Source of the DNA: an uncultured Saprospiraceae bacterium
GTDB lineage: Bacteria; Bacteroidota; Bacteroidia; Chitinophagales; Saprospiraceae
Length of the DNA stretch: 56,208 nucleotides
NCBI GenBank assembly: GCA_937934275.1
Contig: CALHAM010000083.1
Location: forward strand, 1-56,208
Direction of reading: 5' to 3'
Part shown: one piece after another, positions 40,223 through 48,087 of the stretch
Layout: the number at the start of each line of letters is the position of its first letter
How positions within the stretch are numbered: the stretch's first letter is position 1
Position numbers and translations under genes: made by a program
The notes under the pieces: generated by a model
Told to the model about the DNA's origin: nothing
Databases searched by the model: none
What the model saw: the letters and a program-made list of their open reading frames with translations, nothing else

Positions 40223-43200
40223 TCAGAATTCGATGGTGGCGCCTTGGTCGGCATCTTCATCGAGGTAAAATTCCAGTTGTCCGTCTGGGCGCAGCACATG
40301 AGGTAGCGGGAGGGCCTTACCGCTGCGGGTGATGCGCCGAACGGCTGCGGGTGCGCGTTCGAGGCCATGCACCACGTATTTGAGCGGGCGGTTTTTCTGT
40401 CGCGCAGGAGGTAGGAAGCCATCGTTATGCTGTTTCAGCATGAGGCGGTTGTTCCGGTAGGTTGCGGTGAAGCGCAACAGGGAGTAAGCTTTTTGAGCGA
40501 GGGCGTCGGGGTGGTAGCCGTCGTCCTCGTAAAGCATGCCCGCACCCGCAGTAGCGGTGGAGTGGTGATAGTAATGAACGGCGATGGCCTCCGCGTCATA
40601 AGCATCGCAATGGGGCAAGGGCTTGTCTGACATAGGCACGAAGGCACCAGCTCGCACGAACACGGGGATGTGCTCTATATCTACAGGTATTTGGGCTATC
40701 TGACCACCGGCATAGGGCTTTCCCGACCAAAAATCTATCCACGTAGCGCCACGAGGAAAGTGGACGGTTTGGGCAGTGGCGCCTTTTTGGACGACAGGGC
40801 TGACCAAGAAGGCATTTCCCCACAGGTAAGTGCTGGTGTTGGTCAGCAGCGCTGGGTCATCGTCGGCGTAGCACAGCGGGCGCATGAGGGGCAGGCCGGT
40901 GGTGTGATTTTCCCAGGCGAGGGTGTAGTGGTATGGGAGCAAAGCATAACGAAGGCGGATGTAGCGGCGGACAATGTTTTTGGTAGTGTCGTCCCAAAAA
41001 ATGGGTTCGGCAGGCACACTTTCTTGGGCATGCGTGCGGTAGATGGGCTGAAAGACGCCGTACTGCAACCATCGGATGTAGAGCTCTGGGTCACGGTAGT
41101 TGCCGGCGAAGCCCCCCAGGTCGGAGTGCATATAGCCTAAGCCCTGCAGCCCCATGCTGAGGGCGATTTCGACCTGCGGCTTGAGGCCTCCCCAGCTGCG
41201 ATTGACGTCGCCCGACCAGGGCATCATACCATAGCGCTGAGAACCGATAAAGCCCGAGCGCATAAGGATGAGAGGCCGCCGCTTCGGAAAGTCGCGCCGG
41301 TAACCTTCGTAAATCAGTTGTGCCCACACGTGTCCATATAGGTTGTGGACCAGGCGCGCTGGGCCGACGACGTGCTGCAAATCGTCGGGGTGCACTTCTG
41401 GTTCGCCTAAATCGCCCCACCAGCCATCCACACCGCTGAGGGTGTGTTTTCGGTAAATCTCCCAAAACCACTGTTGAGCTTCGGCTTTGAAGAGATCTAA
41501 AAGGACCGTTCGGCCGAAATAAAAGTCGTACAGATAGGGTTCGCCCATAATGGTCTGACCAACCAGCTGTTTGCGAACGACTTCGTCAAAGGTGCGCGTG
41601 CCGCGCAGCACGAATGGCTCAGTAATGAGCACCGTCTTAACGCCTTGGCGCTTTAGGTCGGCCATCATTTGCTCGGGCTGTGGGAAGGAGTCGCGATACC
41701 AATCCAGATGGCCCAAATGGCCCTTGAGAGTAGGGCCAAACCAGAAGAGGTCAAGCACGACGGCGTCAAGGGGAATGCTGTCTTGCTGGTATTGGCGGAC
41801 CACTTGCTCTACTTCGCGCTGGCTGTGGTATCCCATACGCGAAGCGATGTTGCCCAAAGCCCAACGCGGCGGCAAGGGCTGGCGGCCCGTAACGGCAGTG
41901 TAGTGGGTGGCCAATTCGGGCCAGGTATTGGCCGCTACGAGGAAATAGCTCATGCGTCCACCTGCCGCTTCGAAGCGAAGCTCGTCGGGGCGCTCAGCGC
42001 CGAGGTCCAAATAGCCGTCGGCTCCGTTATCAAAGGCCAATAGATATTTGCGAGAAGAGATGACTACCGGTAGCGAATAATACATCAGCGGAGCATACTC
42101 CTCGTAGCCGTAGCTAGGCTTATTGTACAGTCGGAGGCGATGCCCGCGGCGGTTCATGCCCATAGCGCGCTCGCCGCCGCCGAGGAGGATTTCGTCGTCG
42201 CTCAAGGTGAAGGAAAAGCCCTGAGCTTCGCCGTCGTCGCAGTAGCCATCGCTTTCGCTGATTAGGGTGCACCCGCCGTAGCGGTATTCGATGCGCAACG
42301 GGTCTTTTTGGATGCGCAGTTGCAAAGCGGAGGTACTGACTTCCACATATTGAGGCCATTCCTTGACCGCGAACCCCGTCCATGCCGGTGCGCTGGTGGT
42401 CGCATAGGAAGGTGGATTGGGCTGACCGGTTGGCTCGAAAGTTACTTCGACGGCATGTGGCGAGAAGAAGCCGATGTGCAAGGTGCCGTCAGTGGTTTGC
42501 AGGCGCAGGCCGGTGCGCTGTCTTTCTAGAGAGCGCAAGGAGCGGCGCGGTCGTTCGGCCGATTTTTCGAAGACATACACCCGATATTCCCAAGAAGCCA
42601 GCGCCATTGGCGTGCGGGGCGGCAGGGTAAGCTGCTGACCGGTGAAGTACTCGCGATAGATGCCGCCATCTTGGCCCAGTTGAAGCCGAACGCGTTGACT
42701 ATCGGCCGAAAGGTTGAGCACGACGAGCACCTTGCTGCCTTCAGCAGTGCGTGTGAAAGCGGCTACGTAGCGCGGGCTTTCGTGCAAGACTTCGCGCCAA
42801 GTGCCGCCGTGCCGGCCGTTCCACAGCGCTTTTTGTTCGTGCTTGAGCGCATTTAAGCGCCGGTAGAAGTCGGCTAGAGGATAGTCGTTCCATGCGATGG
42901 TATCCTTGTCGAAGAAGCGGAGCCGCTTTTGGAGGGCAGCTTCCTGCCCCGAATAGAGGAGCGGCATGCCGGGCATGGTATAATAGAGCACAGAGAAAGC
43001 GCGGACGCCGCTGCCCAAGCGCTCGTATTCAGTGCCGTTCCACGAGTTTTCGTCGTGGTTCGTGATGAAATGCATCGGATAGCTGCCGTAAGGGTAGGCA
43101 GCGTCCGTCTCGCGCTGCAGGTTGAAGAGCGCACTGGCGGGCTTTTTCCCTTGAGCGATTTCGTTCATTAAGTGGTGAAAAGGCCAACCATAGTTGGCGT

Positions 43201-44317
43201 TGAAGGCCTTTTGCAAAAGGCGCATTTGGCTGGCGTCTTCAGCCAACATCCATACAGGCTTGATGGCCTCGAGTGCTCGGCGCGCCTCTTCCCAAAAGTC
43301 GGCAGGCACCTCGCCGGCCACATCACAGCGGAAGCCATCCAAATTCATCTCGCGTACCCAGAAACACATGGCTTCGATCATAGCCCGGCGCATGGCGGGA
43401 GCGTTGTAGTTCAACTTGGCCACATCCGTCCAGTCGAAGGGCGAGACGATGGCGCCTTGTTCGTCGTACACGTACCAATCGGGGTGTTCGCTTACCCAGT
43501 GGTGGTCGTGGGCAGTGTGGTTGGCCACCCAGTCTAAAATAACCCTAAAGCCCAAGGCATGAGCAGTGTCTACTATGCGTCTAAAGTCGGCCAGTGAACC
43601 GAATTCCGGATTTGTGGCGGTGTAATCTCGAATGGAATAGTAGGATCCCAGCCCGCCTTTCCGCTTTTCGAGGCCAATAGGTTGGATGGGCATAAACCAC
43701 AAAATGTCTACTCCCATCTGGCGCAAGCGAGGGAGGTGCTGGGCGAAGGCGCTGAACGTGCCCTCGGGCGTGAACTGGCGCACATTCACCTCGTAAATGA
43801 CGGCATGGTGAGACCAAGCAGGCTCCGGAGCGCGGCAGGTATCGCGTAGGCTGCCCAAGGTGCGCCGGAAAGGGCTTTCGCGCAATGGGTAGAAAATATC
43901 GGTGCCACCCGCAGCTTTGCCCGTCCGCAAGCCGTCGGCGGAGCGAAAGACAAAGGCCAGCGAATAGATCTCTTCGTTCGTCTCGACGCCGTACAAATCG
44001 GTGATGCGGAAGCGCAGCTGGTAGCGATTGGGCGCTATGCGGGTCAGGCGCAGGCGCTCGTCGTTTTGGTTCCAGTCAGCGACGACCCGCTTCCAGTCAC
44101 CTCCGTGGCTACTCTGAGCGGTGATAAGGCCCGTGTGTAGGTACACATCGCCGGTGTAGCCCTTTAGGCCTGCATCGCCTTCGGCGGCGTCGAAGGTGAG
44201 CACGACCTCCTCAGAAAGGCCAGGCTTTTCAGGTGAGAGCGTTACTTGACTCCAGAGGAAAGTGACTTGGAGCTGCCAAGCGAAAAAGAGCAGTAAAAAA
44301 GCAGCGCGTTTGAGCAT
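40223..44317 (-). CDS. Two-enzyme fusion: GH13 alpha-amylase plus GH31 alpha-glucosidase
   Basis: A 1364-residue exported protein. Signal peptide 1-24 (ending FLWSQ); N-terminal beta-sandwich (25-155); GH13 barrel (about 170-510) with DWVANH (262-267), nucleophile D332 in GFRCDVA, acid/base E360 in LAEDAS and transition-state HD (421-422) in ITNHDE; GH13 C-domain to about 585; then a GH31 N-terminal beta domain (600-815), a GH31 barrel (about 815-1130) with nucleophile D969 in WWGDLGEPE and acid/base D1037 in PWSGDVN; and C-terminal beta domains including a DUF5110-like part. Both active sites look intact. Likely endo-cleavage of an alpha-glucan plus removal of glucose, outside the cytoplasm. 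ATG 44317 is the start that gives a signal peptide. Confidence 0.92.
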   Translation of the reverse strand: MLKRAAFLLLFFAWQLQVTFLWSQVTLSPEKPGLSEEVVLTFDAAEGDAGLKGYTGDVYLHTGLITAQSSHGGDWKRVVADWNQNDERLRLTRIAPNRYQLRFRITDLYGVETNEEIYSLAFVFRSADGLRTGKAAGGTDIFYPLRESPFRRTLGSLRDTCRAPEPAWSHHAVIYEVNVRQFTPEGTFSAFAQHLPRLRQMGVDILWFMPIQPIGLEKRKGGLGSYYSIRDYTATNPEFGSLADFRRIVDTAHALGFRVILDWVANHTAHDHHWVSEHPDWYVYDEQGAIVSPFDWTDVAKLNYNAPAMRRAMIEAMCFWVREMNLDGFRCDVAGEVPADFWEEARRALEAIKPVWMLAEDASQMRLLQKAFNANYGWPFHHLMNEIAQGKKPASALFNLQRETDAAYPYGSYPMHFITNHDENSWNGTEYERLGSGVRAFSVLYYTMPGMPLLYSGQEAALQKRLRFFDKDTIAWNDYPLADFYRRLNALKHEQKALWNGRHGGTWREVLHESPRYVAAFTRTAEGSKVLVVLNLSADSQRVRLQLGQDGGIYREYFTGQQLTLPPRTPMALASWEYRVYVFEKSAERPRRSLRSLERQRTGLRLQTTDGTLHIGFFSPHAVEVTFEPTGQPNPPSYATTSAPAWTGFAVKEWPQYVEVSTSALQLRIQKDPLRIEYRYGGCTLISESDGYCDDGEAQGFSFTLSDDEILLGGGERAMGMNRRGHRLRLYNKPSYGYEEYAPLMYYSLPVVISSRKYLLAFDNGADGYLDLGAERPDELRFEAAGGRMSYFLVAANTWPELATHYTAVTGRQPLPPRWALGNIASRMGYHSQREVEQVVRQYQQDSIPLDAVVLDLFWFGPTLKGHLGHLDWYRDSFPQPEQMMADLKRQGVKTVLITEPFVLRGTRTFDEVVRKQLVGQTIMGEPYLYDFYFGRTVLLDLFKAEAQQWFWEIYRKHTLSGVDGWWGDLGEPEVHPDDLQHVVGPARLVHNLYGHVWAQLIYEGYRRDFPKRRPLILMRSGFIGSQRYGMMPWSGDVNRSWGGLKPQVEIALSMGLQGLGYMHSDLGGFAGNYRDPELYIRWLQYGVFQPIYRTHAQESVPAEPIFWDDTTKNIVRRYIRLRYALLPYHYTLAWENHTTGLPLMRPLCYADDDPALLTNTSTYLWGNAFLVSPVVQKGATAQTVHFPRGATWIDFWSGKPYAGGQIAQIPVDIEHIPVFVRAGAFVPMSDKPLPHCDAYDAEAIAVHYYHHSTATAGAGMLYEDDGYHPDALAQKAYSLLRFTATYRNNRLMLKQHNDGFLPPARQKNRPLKYVVHGLERAPAAVRRITRSGKALPLPHVLRPDGQLEFYLDEDADQGATIEF

Positions 44318-44370
44318 GAGCACAGGGGAAAATGTTTTTTGTTTTTTTGAAAAAGAAGTCTGTATAGGCT

Positions 44371-44378
44371 GAAAGGTA
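44371..44378 (-). promoter_or_regulatory. Candidate -7 box for the GH13-GH31 gene
   Basis: Reads TACCTTTC on the minus strand (last base off consensus), 53 nt upstream of the preferred ATG. Confidence 0.35.
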
Positions 44379-44544
44379 ATGTCCCCTCGGCTTGGGTTTT
44401 CGGGTGCAAAAAACGGAGATTTTATAGCGTTCACTACGGGCTAAGTGCTTGAATGGCGCGGAGCCAACTCTTCCAGCGGTTTGACAGAGCCTCGTGGGTT
44501 GAGCGCGTATTCGACGAGCGGTTAATCCAGGGGAATGGTTTCGC

Positions 44545-44552
44545 TACCTTTG
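44545..44552 (+). promoter_or_regulatory. Candidate -7 box for guaA (near-leaderless)
   Basis: Exact TACCTTTG followed by CCG, 9 nt before the ATG at 44562. It lies downstream of an in-frame ATG at 44535, so it helps to fix the start at 44562. Confidence 0.6.
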
Positions 44553-44561
44553 CCGCAGATT

Positions 44562-46100
44562 ATGCAGAAGATCCTCATTCTCGATTTTGGTTCTCAATAC
44601 ACCCAGCTCATTGCGCGGCGCATTCGGGAGCTGTCGGTGTACTGCGAGATTGTACCTTACCACCGAGTGCCTCCGCTGACCTCTGATGTTCGAGGCATTA
44701 TTTTGTCAGGTAGTCCGTTTTCCGTTAAGCAGCCTGAAGCACCGCGCATTTTGCTAGAGTCGCTGGTAGGCCAACGCCCCGTGTTGGGCATTTGCTACGG
44801 CGCGCAGCTCATTGCCGACTACTATGGCGGCACGGTGGCACGCTCCGAAAGCCGCGAGTACGGCAAAGCGACGCTCGTGCTTCACGACGCCTCCGATCCT
44901 CTTTTAGCGGGCATTTCGCCGCATTCGCAAGTGTGGATGAGCCATGGGGATACCATCTTCCGCCTGCCGCCGGGTTTCCGAGCGTTAGCAGGTACGGAAA
45001 GCATTGTGGTGGCTGCTTATCGCGCAGAGGAGTCTTTCAGCCCTACACCCGTATATGGGATACAATTTCATCCAGAGGTTTACCACACCCTACAAGGCTC
45101 CATTTTTCTCAAAAATTTCGTCTTAGATATTTGCGGCTGCAGCGCCGACTGGACGCCGACGCACTACATCGAGGAGACGGTAACCACACTGCGCCAACAG
45201 ATTGGACAGGACAAAGTCATCATGGCGCTTTCGGGTGGCGTAGATTCCACGGTGGCAGCTATGCTGTTGCACCGCGCTATTGGTAGTCAACTGTTCTGCT
45301 TCTTCGTTGACAACGGGCTGCTGCGCAAAGGCGAGTTTGAGCATGTGCTGCACACCTACCAACAGATGGGCCTCAACGTAGAGGGTGTGGATGCCCAAGC
45401 GCGTTTTTACGAGGCCCTGCGCGGAGTGAGCGACCCTGAGCACAAGCGCAAGATAATCGGCCGCTTATTCATCGAAATTTTTGAGGAAGAAGCCCGCGCT
45501 CATGCGGACTGCCACTGGCTCGGACAGGGCACTATTTACCCCGATGTCATTGAGTCTGTCAGCGTGCAAGGGCCGTCTGTTACCATCAAGAGCCACCACA
45601 ACGTCGGCGGCTTACCCAAAAAGCTCCACCTGAAAATTGTGGAACCGCTGCGCATGTTGTTTAAAGACGAAGTGCGGCGCGTTGGGCGCGAATTGGGCAT
45701 TCCGCCGGAAATTGTGAATCGCCACCCCTTCCCTGGCCCAGGTTTAGGAATTCGCATCTTGGGCGATATCACCCCTGAAAAAGTCCGGCTGCTCCAAGAA
45801 GCCGATGCCATCTACATTGAAAAACTGCGCGAGTACGGCCTTTACGACCAAGTGTGGCAAGCGGGCGCTATCCTGCTGCCCATTCACTCGGTAGGCGTTA
45901 TGGGCGACGAGCGCACCTATGAGCAAACCATCGCCTTGCGCGCCGTCAACAGCACCGATGGCATGACCGCCGAATGGAGCCGACTGCCCTATGAATTCTT
46001 AGCCGATGTCTCGAGTACCATCGTCAACCGCGTGAAAGGCATTAACCGCGTCGTTTATGACATTAGCACTAAACCGCCGGCAACAATTGAGTGGGAATAA
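44562..46100 (+). CDS. guaA: GMP synthase (glutamine-hydrolysing)
   Basis: A 512-residue cytoplasmic enzyme converting XMP to GMP with ATP and glutamine. The class I glutaminase triad is C78 (GICYGAQL), H170 and E172 (FHPEV); the ATP-pyrophosphatase P-loop is SGGVDS (224-229); the dimerisation domain contains [15 protein letters not shown] and ends IEWE. Length is typical. Start ATG 44562 ([15 protein letters not shown]) is supported by the family N-terminus and the promoter box. LptE follows after 164 nt. Confidence 0.97.
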   Translation: MQKILILDFGSQYTQLIARRIRELSVYCEIVPYHRVPPLTSDVRGIILSGSPFSVKQPEAPRILLESLVGQRPVLGICYGAQLIADYYGGTVARSESREYGKATLVLHDASDPLLAGISPHSQVWMSHGDTIFRLPPGFRALAGTESIVVAAYRAEESFSPTPVYGIQFHPEVYHTLQGSIFLKNFVLDICGCSADWTPTHYIEETVTTLRQQIGQDKVIMALSGGVDSTVAAMLLHRAIGSQLFCFFVDNGLLRKGEFEHVLHTYQQMGLNVEGVDAQARFYEALRGVSDPEHKRKIIGRLFIEIFEEEARAHADCHWLGQGTIYPDVIESVSVQGPSVTIKSHHNVGGLPKKLHLKIVEPLRMLFKDEVRRVGRELGIPPEIVNRHPFPGPGLGIRILGDITPEKVRLLQEADAIYIEKLREYGLYDQVWQAGAILLPIHSVGVMGDERTYEQTIALRAVNSTDGMTAEWSRLPYEFLADVSSTIVNRVKGINRVVYDISTKPPATIEWE

Positions 46101-46264
46101 AAAAGAGAGGGAACATGAGAAGAAAAGTAAGACAACCGTCAAGAAGTAGGAGGTGGAAGACCGACGAACCAGCCAGCAACACCGCGCTGCAAGTCGATGC
46201 AGCAGCGCACTATTGCTCTTTTCCGAAGCAGGTTGCGGCTCCTATTTTTTCTGTTTTTCGACAC
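46101..46264 (+). other. Leader between guaA and lptE
   Basis: 164 nt in which the lptE frame stays open upstream (an ATG at 46115 would add 50 residues starting MRRKVRQPSRSRRWK). The extension would put a long Arg-rich stretch before the lipoprotein signal, so I treat it as untranslated. It contains an inverted GCGCTGC / GCAGC-AGCGC dyad (about 46186-46207). No promoter box is clear. Confidence 0.3.
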
Positions 46265-46765
46265 ATGCCGTCGCTCTTGCTTCTGCTTTCCCTGTGGGTA
46301 AGCGCGACAGCATGCTATTCCCTTAAGGGCATTTCCATTGACCCGAAAGTGAGAACTTTCTTTGTGCAAAATATCGAAAATACTGCGCTAGGTGCCCCTC
46401 CCACCCTAGCCGTAGATTTCACCGAGCGGCTGAAAGACAAGATCCGCACAGAGACACCGCTGAAGTTGGTCAACGATGCTCCCGACGCTGAGTTTAGCGG
46501 TCGCATCACAGATTTTCGGGTGGTGCCTGTGGCGCCCAAGCCAGGCGAGACGGTCTCGCTCAACCGCTTGGAAATTCGCCTCCAGCTGCTCTACTCCGTC
46601 AATGTCGAGGGTGCAGAAGGTGCTTGGCCCGCTGAGCGAACGTTTAGTCATTTTGCCGAATTTGGCGCTGACCAGGACCTACTCAGCATTCAAGATGTCC
46701 TCATTCGCCAGATTTTCGACCAGTTGTTAGAGGACGTCTTCAACGCTGCCTTCAACAATTGGTAA
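46265..46765 (+). CDS. lptE: LptE family LPS-assembly lipoprotein
   Basis: A 166-residue outer-membrane lipoprotein. The signal region MPSLLLLLSLWVSATAC gives lipidated C17; the mature part (YSLKGISIDPKVRTFFVQNIEN ... LAVDFTERLKDKIR ... AEFSGRITDFRV) has the LptE/RlpB beta-alpha pattern. LptE plugs LptD, the LPS transporter at the outer membrane. In Bacteroidota lptE is usually followed by an uncharacterised TPR-like gene and secG, exactly as here, which supports the call. It lacks a basic residue right after M1, which is slightly unusual. Confidence 0.85.
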   Translation: MPSLLLLLSLWVSATACYSLKGISIDPKVRTFFVQNIENTALGAPPTLAVDFTERLKDKIRTETPLKLVNDAPDAEFSGRITDFRVVPVAPKPGETVSLNRLEIRLQLLYSVNVEGAEGAWPAERTFSHFAEFGADQDLLSIQDVLIRQIFDQLLEDVFNAAFNNW

Positions 46766-46784
46766 ATTCAACTGCTTTAAAACC

Positions 46785-47621
46785 ATGACAAACGAACGCT
46801 TGCAACAATTGCTCAAAAGCCCACCGCTGCTGTCGGCTATTCCTTATGAAGAACTGAAAACGCTGGCGCTCACCTACCCCTATGCCGCTAATTTGCAGCT
46901 ATTGCTGCTGCTCAAATCGGCCCAAGAGCAACACCCCGAAGAACAGCGCAACCTGGCGACAGCAGCTGCATACAGCCTTGATCGCAAGCACTTGTTTCAC
47001 CTGCTCAACGAACGAGCTGTTGCGCCAATAGCGACGTTGGAGGAACCTGAAGTACTCGAGCTAAAGCCGCTGAGTGCTCTGCCTGTGCGCGAGGAAGCAA
47101 TTCCGGCAAAAGAACAAGCTAGCGAAGCCCTTGCAACAACGGCCCCCCCCACTCAAGAGGAAACATATCCATCTGATGACTCGAAAGAGCGCCTACGCGA
47201 AACCTGGTCTGCCGAAGCAGCTAGGAGTGGAACTCAAGAGCCACCCAGCTCAGAGCTTTCCACGGAGAAAGAGCCCTTTACGGCACCCGCAACTAGCCAA
47301 CAGCGCTTTACCAGCTTTGTCGAATGGGTCAACCATTTCAACCTCGTGCTTCTGAGCAAGGCTGTGGCCTCTGCGCCTGTAGGGACATCGCTCAGAGCTG
47401 AGCCGACTGGCGCAGAAAAAACGACCGGCATTGCCCAACAATTGGCTCAAAAAAGCATCAGCGAAAATCCGGAAATCGCCTCCGAAACCTTAGCGCGTCT
47501 GTATGCCCAGCAGGGCTACCGCGACAAGGCGGCCGAAATGTATCGGCGATTGATGGTGTTGTATCCCGAAAAAAGCGCGTTCTTTGCGAGCCAAATCGAG
47601 GCTTTGACTAAAAATACGTAA
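46785..47621 (+). CDS. Hypothetical protein with C-terminal TPR-like segment
   Basis: A 278-residue cytoplasmic protein. Residues 1-85 are helical (LTYPYAANLQLLLLLKSAQEQHPEEQRNLATAAAYSLDRKHLFHLL), 90-175 are a low-complexity acidic, Pro/Ala/Glu-rich linker, and 215-275 contain a helix pair with a tetratricopeptide look (SETLARLYAQQGYRDKAAEMYRRLMVLYPEKSAFFASQIEAL). It sits between lptE (19 nt) and secG (6 nt), a position kept across Bacteroidota, which hints at a link to envelope or secretion functions, but none is established. Confidence 0.72.
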   Translation: MTNERLQQLLKSPPLLSAIPYEELKTLALTYPYAANLQLLLLLKSAQEQHPEEQRNLATAAAYSLDRKHLFHLLNERAVAPIATLEEPEVLELKPLSALPVREEAIPAKEQASEALATTAPPTQEETYPSDDSKERLRETWSAEAARSGTQEPPSSELSTEKEPFTAPATSQQRFTSFVEWVNHFNLVLLSKAVASAPVGTSLRAEPTGAEKTTGIAQQLAQKSISENPEIASETLARLYAQQGYRDKAAEMYRRLMVLYPEKSAFFASQIEALTKNT

Positions 47622-47627
47622 CAAAAA

Positions 47628-47897
47628 ATGTTAGCAACACTGACGGTACTGATTGCTCTGGTGAGCGTGCTGCTGATGGCATCTATCCTGATTCAGAACC
47701 CCAAAGGCGGCGGTATTGACCCCACTTTGGGCGGTCAGGCGCAACAGCTGTTTGGCGCTGCCCGCTCCACAGAATTCATTGAGAAAGCCACCTGGGTGCT
47801 CGCCGGCGCACTGGCCGTACTTTGCATCGCAGCGGTGCTTGTAGTAGGCTCGGGCGGCTCTGGTGTAGAGGCTATTCCGCTTCAAAGCGGAGGATGA
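47628..47897 (+). CDS. secG: Preprotein translocase subunit SecG
   Basis: An 89-residue inner-membrane protein with two TM helices (about 3-21 and 52-73) joined by the SecG loop containing LIQNPKGGGIDPTLGGQAQQLFGAARSTEFIEKAT. It stimulates the SecYEG channel. The C-terminal tail is short and glycine-rich. It starts 6 nt after the TPR-like gene and ends the lptE-TPR-secG operon, followed by an intrinsic terminator. Confidence 0.95.
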   Translation: MLATLTVLIALVSVLLMASILIQNPKGGGIDPTLGGQAQQLFGAARSTEFIEKATWVLAGALAVLCIAAVLVVGSGGSGVEAIPLQSGG

Positions 47898-47928
47898 GCA
47901 CCTAACCAACTTTTAGGCATGAAGTAGG

Positions 47929-47969
47929 CCCTTGTCGTTGCCTTGAGTAACGACAAGGGTCTTGTTTTT
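47929..47969 (+). terminator. Intrinsic terminator after secG
   Basis: A perfect 11-bp stem CCCTTGTCGTT / AACGACAAGGG with a 9-nt loop followed by TCTTGTTTTT. Confidence 0.85.
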
Positions 47970-48048
47970 AAAATACTTACATTAGCCGTTCAAGGAACAA
48001 AAAAATTGCCCAAAACTTAACGCGGAGTTAACTAAAAACATTTGTTGC

Positions 48049-48056
48049 TACTTTTG
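48049..48056 (+). promoter_or_regulatory. Candidate -7 box for the susCD operon
   Basis: Exact TACTTTTG followed by C, 31 nt before the susC ATG. A TTA at about -33 is the closest match to the upstream element. Confidence 0.5.
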
Positions 48057-48087
48057 CTCGACTCTTCTAATCAAAATCGCTTTTCGT

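Noticed and set aside
46115-46264. N-terminal extension of LptE starting at ATG 46115
   Set aside because: It would place 50 Arg-rich residues before a good lipoprotein signal peptide; the ATG at 46265 fits export better.
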